A program made the position numbers and the translations under genes. Under the pieces are notes generated by a model, which saw only the letters and a program-made list of their open reading frames with translations, did no database searches and had not been told where the DNA came from. A DNA stretch of 22,264 nt. It comes from Carex sylvatica. Taxonomy: Eukaryota > Streptophyta > Magnoliopsida > Poales > Cyperaceae. Below are positions 9,020 through 19,554 of this stretch, in pieces; positions within the stretch are counted from its first letter, which is position 1; every line of letters starts with the position of its first letter. The stretch lies in the NCBI GenBank assembly GCA_964058845.1, contig CAXKVR010000773.1, positions 1 through 22,264 of the forward strand. The letters run 5' to 3'.

Positions 9020-12000
9020 ATGTTGTTCCAGGTCGGCGGTCAGGGAACACGGCCGACCTTCTTCGAGATGGCGGCTGCGCAGCAGCTCCCCGCCAGTCTC
9101 CGCGCCGCTCTCACCTACTCTTTCGGCGTGAGAATTTCGTTCTTTTACTGGCTCAGTTGTTTTTTGGTTCAATTTGATAATTTTTTTTGGCCTGATTACA
9201 TGGGGGTGCTTAGTCGTCACCACTGTGTGTAGAGGATGATACGTATGTTGAATTTGATTATTGTCATTGGATTTTAAAACTCAAAGAATCCAAAACTGAG
9301 AAACCGGTATGAATTTGAGCTACTATATTGACGAGTCATTCTTTTTCCATAATTTGTATATCAGTACAGGTGAGGTCTTTGCTAGGGACCAGGTACCAGC
9401 GGTTTACTTGGGAATATACTTATTTTGTTACTATGTAATTAGGTGTTTGCACTAAGGAGGCCATTCCTTCACAAAATCTTAGATTATGATGACGAGTTCT
9501 TTGCTTTGCTAATGATGGTGCTTGAATCTCACAGTCTACGCACAACAGGTACATACCAGCTGGAGCATTTATTTACTGATGCAGTACTGGTATTAGGCTG
9601 ATTTGTCATCTACTTATTTGGGTTATGTAAAGCCAACGAAACCATCAGGAAGCCACATTTAACTCACTTGGAAAAAGTAAGATGAAACAAAAATTGTACC
9701 GAATCAGTCACCAAAAGGAATAATTTTTCTTTTCTGTTCATCAACAAAAAATAATTTTCTGTATGCTGTACAAACACCACAGATGTCATGTTGTGTCCAA
9801 ATGATCTTATCTCATAATTGTTCAAGAAAAGTCCCAGCATATCTTTCTTCATATGAGTAGAGATGAGTAAGGGAGATCGAATACTCCGGTTATCTTTTGA
9901 AGTAAATGGTGTATGTTAAAGATGCTTTTTTATGTTCTAGGGAATACCATAGTTCCTTTAAATTTGTAGGATTTATGACCAGTATTCTTGTTTTAGGCTG
10001 TTTATGATATTTTGACATCTTACTTTGATATGCATGAAAGGGGTCAATTAATAATAAAGTTTTACAACCTTCGGCGCAGGTGGAACTATTTTAGTTTGTT
10101 TAATTAACTATTGAAAATTAAGCAACATGAAGTGCCTCATTTATAATTTCATAACAGTAATGGATGGCTAGACATTTGTAAAAAAAAGGAATCATGTCCT
10201 AATTAAAAAAAATAATTCTGTTATCAGTTACTTTGCACTCAGCAACTTGCAGTTATCTCTTTATTTCAGATGCTTCTTTTGCGGAGTCATTGTATGGTTT
10301 AAGACGGAGAGTGGCAAATATTTCAATTAAGAAAAATACATTGACTGCTGAATCAAGTGAGAAGACCCATGATTTGGGTTTAAGAAAGAACCAGAAAATT
10401 CTCTCAGTAGTATTTCTGGTATGAAATTGGCTTGCTACTCAATGTTAACTATTATGTACTAATTTTTCCTTTTATAGAAGGACAATTAAAGCATTTTATT
10501 AGCGGCAGAAACTATGCCTTACTGTATTTATCAATTAATACCATGTTTATACTGGGAACTGTGATAATTATTACAACCTATTATTTCATGTCATGAGATA
10601 ATATCTCCATTTATTTTTTCTGTTATACATTATACAATTATACTTACAAAAGGATGTTCCTGAATTTTTAGGTTGTTTTGCCATATTTCAAGTCAAAGCT
10701 TCAGTCGATGTATAATAGAGAAATGGAAGCGAGGCTTCAGGCAAGTCTTTGGGGCAATGATGAGCCAAGGCTTGATGAAGCCGGCTTTCTTCTTGATCAA
10801 GGAGAGACGTCTACACGGGCAGTTGGCCGTACCAATGCTGAGGTTTCTAGTTTGACACATTTTAGGAAGAAAATCACAAAATTGGTTGTCACTTGCTATC
10901 CCTGGATCCATGCCACCAATGAAGGTAGTTTCTCTTTTTCTGTAAAGTAGGCATGCCTCTTTGCAAATATCATATTTGTAGCTATTTTTTGTTGTAATTT
11001 TTTTTGAGTGTGCAAATACTTGATGTCAATGGTTTTTCCATGTTTGTTGTGCATCAAGCAGCTTGCAACCATTACTATCAAAGTTGAGTGAACCTTGATA
11101 TGCTAAATTGGGGGGTCAATTTTTCTTCATGTCAGGATTGGTCGGGTTGGTCATACCTCGGTTTGGTTTAATATCAGGTTAATTTTCTCGGATCAGGCTG
11201 TCTCATAATTCAGGTCCATCAAAGACCAGTCCTAATTTTGTTCGGTGTTTTGTGGGGCTGAAAGTCAGCAGCTTTAATTGAAACCTTTGGTTTCATATCT
11301 AGCTATGCCAACTACTGGATTGGGATGAATCCGGATATTGCATACGTGCTTGGATTTGGATTAATTTCCATTTAGTCTATTGTTTGTCCAACATAATTTG
11401 TTTTATCTGGATTGGGGCCTTGTTAGGTTTCCTGTATCATCTCTTTGAAATTTTGGGTCATGGTTCCTGATTGGTCAGATTTTCTTCAGTTTACAAAGAA
11501 AGTAAATTGATCAAATTGTACTTAAACCTTTCCACTGTGTTACCGTAGCTCAATTGATTGTATATAATAATTTTTTGTAAACTGTGACCACTGTTGATGA
11601 TTGTTGGCCAAAAAATCATATTATTCAAACGTAGATTGCAGTCACTGGACTTTAAGAATGAGAAATATTGGTTGCATCTTTAGTAATGCTAGATACATCA
11701 GGTGTTATTGCAAAAAAGCCTCTTCTCAAAATTTGCCTTTTTTTCCTTTCTTTTTTAAAATTAACAGGTCTATCATTTGCTTATCAACTCCTGTATCTGT
11801 TGGATGCTACTGCTTTTTACAGTCAGGGATTACATGCACTAGGAATTAAAGTATGTCGTGCTACAGGACAAGAGCTGGTATGTTTAATTTGCCATTTCTA
11901 TTTTTTATTTCTGTGCGAGTCTGAAATTGCTCCTAGTACTTGTTGTTTGCAAAAGGAACCTACTAATCATCTGACTTGTTGTTCGATCCATGCTTACTGC

Positions 12001-15000
12001 TTCCCATATTTTTTTTATCTACTTCTGTGTAACCTGTAGCACGTGTTGCTAGTTTTCTACAAAAGGGTTATCTATAATTGGTAAAACTGGTTTTAACCGT
12101 CTCATGCAATTCTAGATGGATTCATCTTCTAAAATCTCTAGGATTAGAAGCCGAGAGCTTGAGGGGCTACGTGGCCCAACATGGCTTAAGGTATGAAATC
12201 CTGAGTATAATATTTTCTCATTTGTATAGAATTGTGGTTCAAAAATGAATTGTGTTTTTTCCATTGCTCTCTTTGTGCCTATATAGGTGTTACATTTTAC
12301 ATATGGTATCAAATCTCTATAATTTTTTCTTACCAAAAGATGTCTATAGTTTATATAAATGCATAAACATAAAATAAATCTCAACACTCCCCCTCAAGAT
12401 AGGCAAAAGATGTCCATCAAACCCATCTTGTCACATAACCTAACTAGATCTATTGAGCTAAGTCCTTTGGTGAGACAGTCAGCTACTTGGTCTCTAGTAG
12501 CTACATGACTCAGCTCCAATAGCCTAATTTCTAACTTTTCTTTTATGAAGAACCTATCGATCTCCACATGCTTGGTTCTGTCATGCTGCACAGGATTGTT
12601 GGCAATGCTAATTGCTGACTTGCTATCGCACCACAATTTCATTTTTCCTTCGTGCTTTACCTTGAGATCTTCCAGTAACCTCTTCAGCCACAGCATCTCG
12701 GTAACTCCTAATGTTATAGCTCTGTACTCAGCTTCTGCCATTGATCTCGAAACAACCGGCTGCTTCTTACTCTTCCAGGAGATCAAGTTGCCCTCTACAA
12801 ACATGCAGTAATCAGATGTGGACCTCTTGTTATCTTGGCAACTAGCCCAGTCAGAGTCACAATAATCCTTAATGTTCATGTGCTCATTCTTTCTAAAAAA
12901 CATGCCATTTTCTAATGCACTCTTCAGGTATCTCAGAATGTGATACACTGCGTCCATATGGCCCTTCCTAGGATCATGCATGTAGCGGCTCACTATGCTC
13001 ACTGCAAATGAGATATCGGGACGAGTGTGAGTCAAATAGATCAATCTGCCTACCAGTCTCTGGTACCTCTCACGATCAATCTGTTCTCCTGCCTTTGCAC
13101 TAATTTTAGCCTTCACATCAATTGGAGAAACTGCTGGCTTGCACCCCAACATGCCTGTCTCTGTGAGCAAGTCTATGACATACTTCCTTTGGAAGAGAAC
13201 AATCCCCTTTGCTCCACGAGCCACCTCAATTCCAAGAAAGTACCTAAGTTGTCCTAAGTTTTTCACTTCGAATTCCTTTTCCAATTTTGCCTTCAACTGT
13301 GCAATTTCTCCCTCATCATCCCCGGTAATGATCATATCATCGACATACACAGCCAACATAGTAATGTGACCACTATGTTGCCGAACGAACACCGTGTGGT
13401 CTGCATTGATTTGCTGGTAGCCCATGCCTATCATCGCCTTCCTAAACCTATCAAACCAGGCCCGAGGGAACTGTTTCAACTCATAAAGCGACTTTTTCAG
13501 TCTGCACACCTTACCCACTGTCTGGTTTGTGCCAAACCCTGGTGGAACCTCCATATACACCTCCTCCAACAAATCACCACGAAGAAATGCATTCTTCACA
13601 TCGAGGTGGTGTAACTGTCATCCATCATTCACTGCCATGGAAACTAGTGTCCTCACTGTGCTCATTTTCGCTACGGTTGCAAAAGTCTCATCATAGTCAA
13701 TGCCATAGGTCTGATTGTACCCTTTCGCTACCAGCCGAGCCTTGTAGCGCTCAACCAGACCCTCTGGATTCTGCTTTACTGTGAAGACCCACTTGCATCC
13801 AACGGCCTTTTTACCTGGTAGTAGTGACACAAGTTCCCAGGTTTTATTCTTGCAAAGGGCACTGAGCTCTTCTAGCATTGCTGTTTTCCACTTCAGATCT
13901 TCTTTAGCAACTTGCCAATACTTAGGGATAGAGACAGTGTCTAGTGATGCAATGAACGCTCTATGTACTGGTGATATCTGTGAGTAAGAAACAAACTGAG
14001 CAATCTCATGCGGAAAACCATATCGGTCAGGAGGAATGCCTGTATTCTGGCGAGGAGTCCTTACTGATAGGGGCGTGGGAGGAGTAGAGAGGAATCATAG
14101 CACCTGTATATTCTGAGTCTGAGGTGGATGGTGTAAGTGTCTCAGGAGTCGGAGTAGGCAGGAACAAGGGACTTGGCACAGGTGGCACTGTAGGCACAGC
14201 TCCTTCACTCTGCTTATTTCTTCTCACATACACCTCACGGTATCTCGACTCCCTCTGAGCCTGAGTTCTATCACCTTCGGGCCTATTCCTCTCAACTTCC
14301 GGCTCACCCACAGCTGAATCCTCCCTTTGTGGCTCAACCCTGGTCAAATCTTCCTTTTCCGGCTCAATTCTAGCCGAATCCTCCTTTTCCGGCTCAATCC
14401 TAGCCGAATCCTCTTTTTTCGGCTTAATTATAGCCGAATTCTCATTTTCTGGCTCAACCTAGCCAAATCCATTAATGGGCAAGGAATACCACCCACACTC
14501 ACCATCCTCTCACCATCACTACTAATCTCCTCCTCTCGTCTCATACCTCTTGTATCGAGCGAGTCTCCAAAGAGTGATGTAGTCTCCAAAGAGTAGTAAG
14601 GTTGGAGCTCGCGAAATGTAACATCCATACTCACAAACAATCTCCTCTCTACCGGACTCCAGCACACATAATCCTTTTGAGTACCAGAGTAATCCACAAA
14701 GATGCATTTCACTGTTTTGGGATCCAACTTTCCCAATGTTGGCCTGTTGTCTTTCACAAAACACACACATCCAAATACCTTAGGAGGAATAATACTCCCA
14801 TTATCTCCTTTCAACATCACACATGGAATCTGCTAGTCCAACACTCTAGATAGCATTATGTTAATCAATTGTGCGGCTATCTGGACTGCTTTTTCTTACA
14901 AATATTTCGGAACATTCATAGAGATCATCATGCACCAGGCTACCTCCAACAAGTGTCTATTCTTCCTCTCTGCCACTCCATTTTGTGCTGGTGTGTAAGG

Positions 15001-18000
15001 GCATGTGGTTTGATGATGTATCCCATGAACTGACAAATACTCCTCAAATGTCTTGTTTGTATATTCAGTCCCATTATCGGATCTCAGTGCCTTCACCACA
15101 GCACCAAACTGAGTTTGAACCGCCTTATGAAAATCCTTGAAGCAAGTAAGTACATCACTCTTGTTCTTCATCAAGTACAACCATGTGACACAAGAATAAC
15201 AATCGATGAAAGTCACAAAAAATCTATACCCATTCATTGAAGTTGTTGAGCAAGGCCCCCATACATCCGAATGTACCAGATCAAAGGCATGAGAACTCCT
15301 ATTTCCTGAGCTTACATACAAACTCTTTGTATGCTTTCCAAACTCACATCCGTCACACAGACAAGTTTTTGTTTGTCAGCTTTCTCATATTTTGATGGAT
15401 ACAAACGTTCCAGTAAGCCGAAGGAAGAGTGCCCCATCCGCCGATGAATTAGGAGCAACTCATCCTCCACACTCACCTCAGATCCTCCTGCCCCCACTCT
15501 ATCGACTACAGATGCCAGCGCTGTGTCCATCCTTTTTATATCCATGTATCACAACCCATCACGTCATGTGCCAGTTCCAAGTATCCGACCTGTCCCCTTC
15601 TCCTGAAAGACCATCTTCGGAATATCAAAGGTTACGATGCATTTCTGCTCACGAATAATAGCACTAATGGACATCAGGTTTACGGAAAAGGAATGAGCAT
15701 GGAACACATTAGTCAGAGTCACTGAATTAGTACATCTCACAGTGCCCTTACCAACCACGGGCTGGACCGTACCATCGGCTATCTGAACGCTCTCTGGGAC
15801 TGCTAGGTGAGTATAGGAAGAAAACTCTCTAGCAGCACCAGTCACATGGCGAGTTGCACCAGAGTCGACTATCCAATCTGGTGATCTAGTGGTGGGTATG
15901 GAGGCAAGAGCAAGTGTATCACAAACACCTGTGTCTGATTGAGTAGAACAAGTAAAGTTACTCCTGGGTGAAGAGGGGGTAGATGTGTTATCTACCACAC
16001 TCTTCTCATTACCTGCTACCCGGTAGTCTCCTCTTCCATCTCTCCTACCACCCCAGCTACAACCACGACCTCCAGACTGCCTCCTCTCACCTACATCTTG
16101 CTTTTTATGTGACTTAGGACAAGTCTGTTTCAGGTGACCTACCTCACCGCATATGTAACACCGTCGAGGCTCACCTCTGACCCCTATGTTACCTGTGTGA
16201 TCTGAGTTGGAGATCGCTAGTGCTGACTTCATTCCTGGAAGTCCTGCTACCTTAGCCTATAGCCTAATCCGGCTCTCCTCCTCAGTCAAGTATGTAGCTG
16301 GCCCTTCGAGTCTCATGTCGATAGGTGGTAGCTCAATCTTCTGCACTTTCGACTTGCTCTCAACAGAAGCTTGGTACACGGCCAACGCTCGTCGCACCAT
16401 GACAGCCATCTCATCAGAGGTCAGCTTTGCGCAAGCCTTCGCCAACGCATTTTCAGTCTCCTCCTCTGACATTGATCCGGCTCAGATCTACGCCTCACAT
16501 ATCAATCTTAGTCTGAATCTCTCCTACTACTCTCTTAAACCCGATCTCACACTCTCAAGATCGAGATCCACATCATCTCTCTCTCTCTTTCTCTTCCTTT
16601 TGACCCGATCTTGATTTAACGCATCAAGACTCAAGCTCAAACCCTGATCGAAAACTCGATCCAAACCTGCCTCTCGGGTATCGTGGGGTGTAGGCCCCCA
16701 CGCCAGCCAAATCAAGCAACAAGAATCAACCTTACCTTGAGGCCGGCTGACCTAGAAGAGAGAAAGAAGAAAAACAGGTAGAGTTTGGCTGAAAAGAGAA
16801 GAGGAGGCTGCTGGTCCGAGCCAAATCAGATCAGATGCTGAAGCGGTACTGTAGCGTCCACTGTAGCGCGCGGCACTGTAGCAGAAAGGAGAAGAGAGAA
16901 AGATGGCTAGGGTTTGGCTCTGATACCATATAGAATTGTGGTTTAAAAATGAATTGTGTTTTTTTCATTGCTCTCTTTGTGTCTATATGGGCGTTATATT
17001 TTACATGTAGTATCAAATCTCTATATTATTTTCTTACCAAAAGATGTCTATAGTTTCTATAAATACATAAACATAACATAAATCTCAACAATTTGTTTGT
17101 GAGAACTTTTGTTTAAAGACCATCGATAAGTTCTCATACGGGGAATAAAATTGAGGCCAAGCAGCCTAAAGAAAAAAAAAAAAAAAAAAATCGGTGACCA
17201 AGAGTTCAATCAATGTACATACGAGCTGATACATCCTATTACTGCACTAATAGCTTCTATAGTAATGAAATTGATGCAGAATTGCTTATTAGTACTTGAT
17301 TAATTTTGTGGTATATCAATTTGACAGGCTATGCAGAGAGTGCTCCTGAAGTGCGTATATACATCTTTGGACTATGCACAAACTGGTCTTATCGCTGCAG
17401 TTTTCTTTTTCAAGGTTTGTTTCACATTTATTTGTTGAATCAATGAAATGTACCATTTTTGTTCTTCTTAATAATAGTATACTATCTTCTCGGCAGATGA
17501 TGGAATGGTGGTATCAATCAGCCGAAGAAAGGATGTCAGCTCCAACTGTGTACCCACCACCACCTCCCCCACCACCTCCAAAAGTAATCTATTCCTTGTG
17601 CTTTCCTTATACTGAAATTAAAATTAGTAAACTTTTGATTATATTAATTGGGGGTGGTTCAGATGCCACAATTCGTCGCAACCTATCTTCTTTATTGATA
17701 TATTAAAAAAAAAAAATCAAACAACAAATCTTAGTTGTTGATCTTGTTCTTCTTCACAAGGGATGTATATTGTAATTTTTTTTTAGTGCATTTCCTACAA
17801 GATCAACAATTTATAAAATGCACAGATCAAGTTAACTGCAATAGATAAATTTTAGTGCATCCATTGTTAGAACTCTGTCTTGTACAAAATGAACTAAAAT
17901 AATTATGAAACTTGGATGCGTCTCTTCTGAAGAAGAATAAGATCAATGGTTTGAATTGGTTGTTTGGATTCTAAATTTAAAAATATTAATGAAAAGTAGA

Positions 18001-19527
18001 GATTGTGTGGTAAGCCGAGGTGCCAAAATGTTGTGGCCCCGGAACACGCACCCCCTTCCCCCCCTTCATATCCATTAGTAATAAGATATCTTTAATGGGT
18101 TAATTGTCCCATCTGTTATAAATTCAAAGCTAGGAAACATTCAATTCTGGTGCTGTTTCAAGCAAAAATATAACTGTACCGATATTGGAAACCAAAATGT
18201 CATTAATTGATCATAATTGTGATTGGACGAAAAGGGAAAACAGACAATTGGTATACTTGAATAATACTGATTTAGGAACATAATTATATTGGGAGCCAGG
18301 TTCAAATGCCTCATGTCTTTCATGCCTCACATCCTCATCTCCGTTTTCAAAGTCCAAACACACGATCCGAACTTTTCAACATAATCTCCATATTAAAATG
18401 TGCTTTGAAACCAAATTTTTTATATTTTTTGGGATTTTTTTACTATTTTTTAGATGGGTACAAAATCACTGTTTTCAGAAGATTCTGGACCATCCTAAAA
18501 CAGTCATTTTGTACCTATCTAAAAAAAAAAAAAATCTTGGTCTCAAAGCACATTTTAATATAGAGATCATGTTGAGTAGTTCAAATTGACTGTTTGGACT
18601 TGAAAATGGAGATAAGGATGTGAGACATGAAAGACATGAGGCCTTTGAATCCTACTCTTATATTGGTTGTGCATCTACTGAAATACATCAAAACTTGCAA
18701 AATTTCTGAAACTTCACTGAAGTTTGGACTAGTTACGAGATTCCTTTCAATTGTTTAAGGTTGCTAAAAATGGAGTTCCCTTGCCACAAGACCGGTCACT
18801 CTGCCCCCTGTGCTGTCAGAAGAGGGCCAATCCCTCTGTTCTAACTGTTTCAGGCTTTGTATTCTGCTATAGCTGTATATTCAAGTCTGTTTCTCAGGTT
18901 AGCATGTCTGTCCTTTCCTTTTTTTCTTGCTTGTTGGAGCAAGTGATGCTAGACCGAAAGGTCTGGGCTTTTGTTCTCTTGTAGTAAGAGTGAAAAATCA
19001 TTTCAGCATTTTTGGCCTTAAATATTACAGCAATATATTTTTGAAATGACTATTTAATTTTTTTTTAGTGTTTCTAAAGTGCACATGATTTGTTTCTGTG
19101 CAAAAAATGCCACCCCTACTAACACAAGTTCCAATGTCTACTTTGCCAAGTGCTATGATCCCTCCTTTTCTTTGACTCATGGTTGAAAACACTTGAGATT
19201 TGAGAAAACAAAATAATTTAAAGAATAAAAATATAAGTATATGAATCTATCTTGCTTTGTATCTTTGAAATGGTGATATCTTTTTTTTCAAAGTATCAGA
19301 AGTAATGTATATTTTCTTCAAATTGTGATGAACAGTGGGGTTTACTGTTATTTGCAATTCTAAATGTGCTGATGCACTACATAACCATTACATCATTCTA
19401 TATTTTCTCATTTTTTTTATTTTTTTTTCGTCTTGCTTTGTTTTCCACTGAGCAGCACAAAAAATGTCCCATGTCTCTAATTCCGTCAAGTGTTGATCAA
19501 ATAAGGAGGCTATTCCATGATTTATAA
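9020..19527 (+). CDS. PEX12: Peroxin-12 (PEX12), RING-finger subunit of the peroxisomal E3 ligase
   Basis: PEX12, with PEX2 and PEX10, forms the peroxisomal-membrane ubiquitin ligase that modifies the import receptor PEX5 for recycling. Exons: 9020-9127, 9443-9548, 10270-10418, 10672-10924, 11768-11877, 12116-12190, 17328-17414, 17497-17583, 18760-18897 and 19456-19527. They join in frame to 394 codons plus stop, close to the 393 aa I recall for Arabidopsis. Seen: the N-terminus MLFQVGG-GTRPTFFEMAAA as in plant PEX12; hydrophobic segments near 114-126, 206-230 and 268-295; YPWIHA; a P9 tract at about 316-324; and a C-terminal RING with C340, C343, C361, C364 and C375. The final CPMS lacks the last Cys, as expected for PEX12, whose RING is incomplete and binds one zinc. 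Intron 6 is swollen to 5137 bp by an antisense copia element and intron 8 carries two MITEs. All splice sites remain GT-AG, so the gene looks functional. Confidence 0.95.
9549..10269 (+). other. PEX12 intron 2 (721 bp)
   Basis: AT-rich intron between exons 2 and 3. The donor is GTACAT at 9549 and the acceptor TTATTTCAG ends at 10269. No gene or clear repeat is seen; short frames on both strands lack any recognisable protein signature. Confidence 0.6.
10925..11767 (+). other. PEX12 intron 4 (843 bp)
   Basis: T-rich intron between the exons coding YPWIHATNE and LSFAYQLLYLL. The phase-1 junction rebuilds Gly. No transposon or gene is apparent. Runs of TTTGG/TTGGG give it a G+T-rich middle (11100-11500). 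Confidence 0.6.
12220..12224. repeat. Target-site duplication, left (ATTTG)
   Basis: ATTTG directly abuts the left LTR and is repeated exactly at 17091-17095 after the right LTR. Five bp is the usual duplication size for copia integrase. Confidence 0.85.
12225..12386 (-). repeat. 3' LTR of copia element
   Basis: 162 bp. On the element strand it begins TGTTGAGATTTAT and ends CACAATTCTATA. The match to 16929-17090 is gap-free with 13 substitutions. It is short for an LTR, though such sizes occur in several copia lineages. The end is TATA rather than the canonical CA in both copies, so the change predates insertion. Confidence 0.92.
12387..12400 (-). other. Polypurine tract of copia element
   Basis: On the element strand, CTTGAGGGGGAG lies directly upstream of the 3' LTR, the expected position of the plus-strand primer. 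The polyprotein stop codon (12394-12396) overlaps it. Confidence 0.85.
12394..16472 (-). pseudogene. Broken copia Gag-Pol polyprotein
   Basis: Seen in order on the minus strand: a short gag N-terminus (16472 down); a CCHC zinc knuckle of the form CX2CX4HX4C (about 16168); an aspartic protease DSGAT motif (about 15860); the HHCC GAG-pre-integrase region (about 15460-15330); the integrase core with its D, D and E residues (SDVWGP, RSDNG, AERKNR; 15280-14930); a variable hinge (14470-14030); reverse transcriptase with YVDD at 13336-13347; and RNase H (CDSDWA, AEAEYRA, CDSKSA). Lesions: in-frame stops at 16257-16259, 15564-15566, 15549-15551, 14896-14898, 14833-14835 and 13618-13620; a GT-dinucleotide gain near 15355-15360; a 1-bp loss near 14456; and another frameshift near 14070. 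The RT/RNase H part is open for 401 codons (13599-12394). The Gag capsid core is missing between residues that are normally about 200 aa apart. Confidence 0.9.
14299..14468 (-). repeat. 30-bp tandem repeat in the copia hinge
   Basis: About six diverged 30-bp units carry the + strand core GGCTCAAT(C/T)CTAGCCGAATCC followed by a T-rich stretch. On the element strand they encode a ten-residue charged repeat of the form EPEKEDSARI. The outermost unit (14451-14470) lacks one base relative to its neighbours, which shifts the frame. The repeat lies between integrase and reverse transcriptase, a poorly conserved linker in copia polyproteins. Confidence 0.8.
16916..16928 (-). other. Primer-binding site (initiator tRNA-Met)
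   Basis: On the element strand the sequence TGGTATCAGAGCC starts immediately after the 5' LTR. This complements the 3' end of plant initiator methionine tRNA, the usual primer for plant copia elements, and it fixes the element's orientation as minus. Confidence 0.92.
16929..17090 (-). repeat. 5' LTR of copia element
   Basis: 162 bp, partner of 12225-12386. On the element strand it begins TGTTGAGATT at 17090. It sits next to the primer-binding site on one side and the ATTTG duplication on the other, so the terminus is exact. Confidence 0.92.
17091..17095. repeat. Target-site duplication, right (ATTTG)
   Basis: Exact copy of 12220-12224. Removing the element and one copy restores an intron of about 266 bp, an ordinary size for this gene. 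Confidence 0.85.
17717..17968. mobile_element. Fold-back MITE (copy C) in PEX12 intron 8
   Basis: The left arm (17717-17775), with CAAACAAC, TTGATCTTGTTCTTCTTCA and AAGGGATG, is mirrored by the right arm (17910-17968), which in reverse complement reads CAAACAAC, TTGATCTTATTCTTCTTCA and AAGAGACG. The inner halves also pair (TTTTAGTGCATTT with TTTTAGTTCATTT; CTACAAGA with GTACAAGA). The whole 252 bp is therefore a diverged palindrome with no coding capacity. I could not settle a target-site duplication because the flanks are A/T runs. Confidence 0.65.
18293..18657. mobile_element. Mutator-like MITE (copy B) in PEX12 intron 8
   Basis: A 365-bp fold-back element flanked by an exact 9-bp target duplication TTATATTGG (18284-18292 and 18658-18666). 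The ends read GAGCCAGGTTCAAA and, in reverse complement from the right, GAGTAGGATTCAAA. The arms stay alignable for about 80 bp (GCCTCATGTCTTTCATG, CTCACATCCT, ATCTCC, CAAAGTCCAAACA) and the centre also pairs. The 9-bp duplication, GAG terminus and long arms indicate the Mutator superfamily. It shares arm and centre sequence with copy A at 5473-5862. The short open frames here are accidents of the palindrome. Confidence 0.85.
18898..19455 (+). other. PEX12 intron 9 (558 bp)
   Basis: Last intron, splitting the RING between the FCYSCIF and HKKCP parts. The donor GTTAGC is non-optimal but usable; the acceptor CTGAGCAG ends at 19455. Poly-T-rich, with nothing else recognised. Confidence 0.65.
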
Positions 19528-19554
19528 TGAAGTTATAAGGACTGGAGCTCTGCG

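Larger units (their letters stand above)
12225..17090 (-). mobile_element. Ty1/copia LTR retrotransposon in PEX12 intron 6, antisense
   Basis: A complete 4866-bp insertion read from high to low coordinates: 5' LTR (16929-17090), PBS (16916-16928), gag remnant, protease, integrase, reverse transcriptase, RNase H, polypurine tract and 3' LTR (12225-12386). The integrase-before-RT order defines copia (Pseudoviridae). It is bounded by exact 5-bp duplications ATTTG. The two 162-bp LTRs differ at 13 positions by my count (about 92% identity; nine transitions, four transversions). At an assumed 1.3e-8 substitutions/site/year this gives very roughly 3 million years. The polyprotein is broken by several stops and frameshifts, so this copy is not autonomous. 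The insertion is in the orientation opposite to PEX12, which avoids exposing its own polyadenylation signals to the host transcript. Confidence 0.95.

Noticed and set aside
8915..9223. 102-residue minus-strand frame over the PEX12 start
   Set aside because: It is antisense to PEX12 exon 1, whose + strand product matches a known family; no family resemblance on the minus strand.
12545..13784. Several + strand frames of 76-88 residues
   Set aside because: They are shadows of the minus-strand copia reverse transcriptase/RNase H frame.
14327..14596. Plus-strand frame with a repeated RLN-SRIL pattern
   Set aside because: The periodicity comes from the 30-bp repeat in the copia hinge read on the wrong strand; the minus strand gives the polyprotein context.
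16207..16614. 135-residue + strand frame with Ser/Leu runs
   Set aside because: Antisense of the copia gag remnant and 5' leader; the run of SLSLFLFL is the complement of an AG-rich leader.
18306..18589. Two + strand frames of 63-85 residues in PEX12 intron 8
   Set aside because: They lie wholly inside or across the MITE palindrome at 18293-18657 and are made of A/T-run codons.
18760..19527. Missing RING cysteines in PEX12 as a sign of a dead gene
   Set aside because: PEX12 RING domains are known to lack some zinc ligands (single zinc site); the pattern here matches the family, and the gene is otherwise intact.
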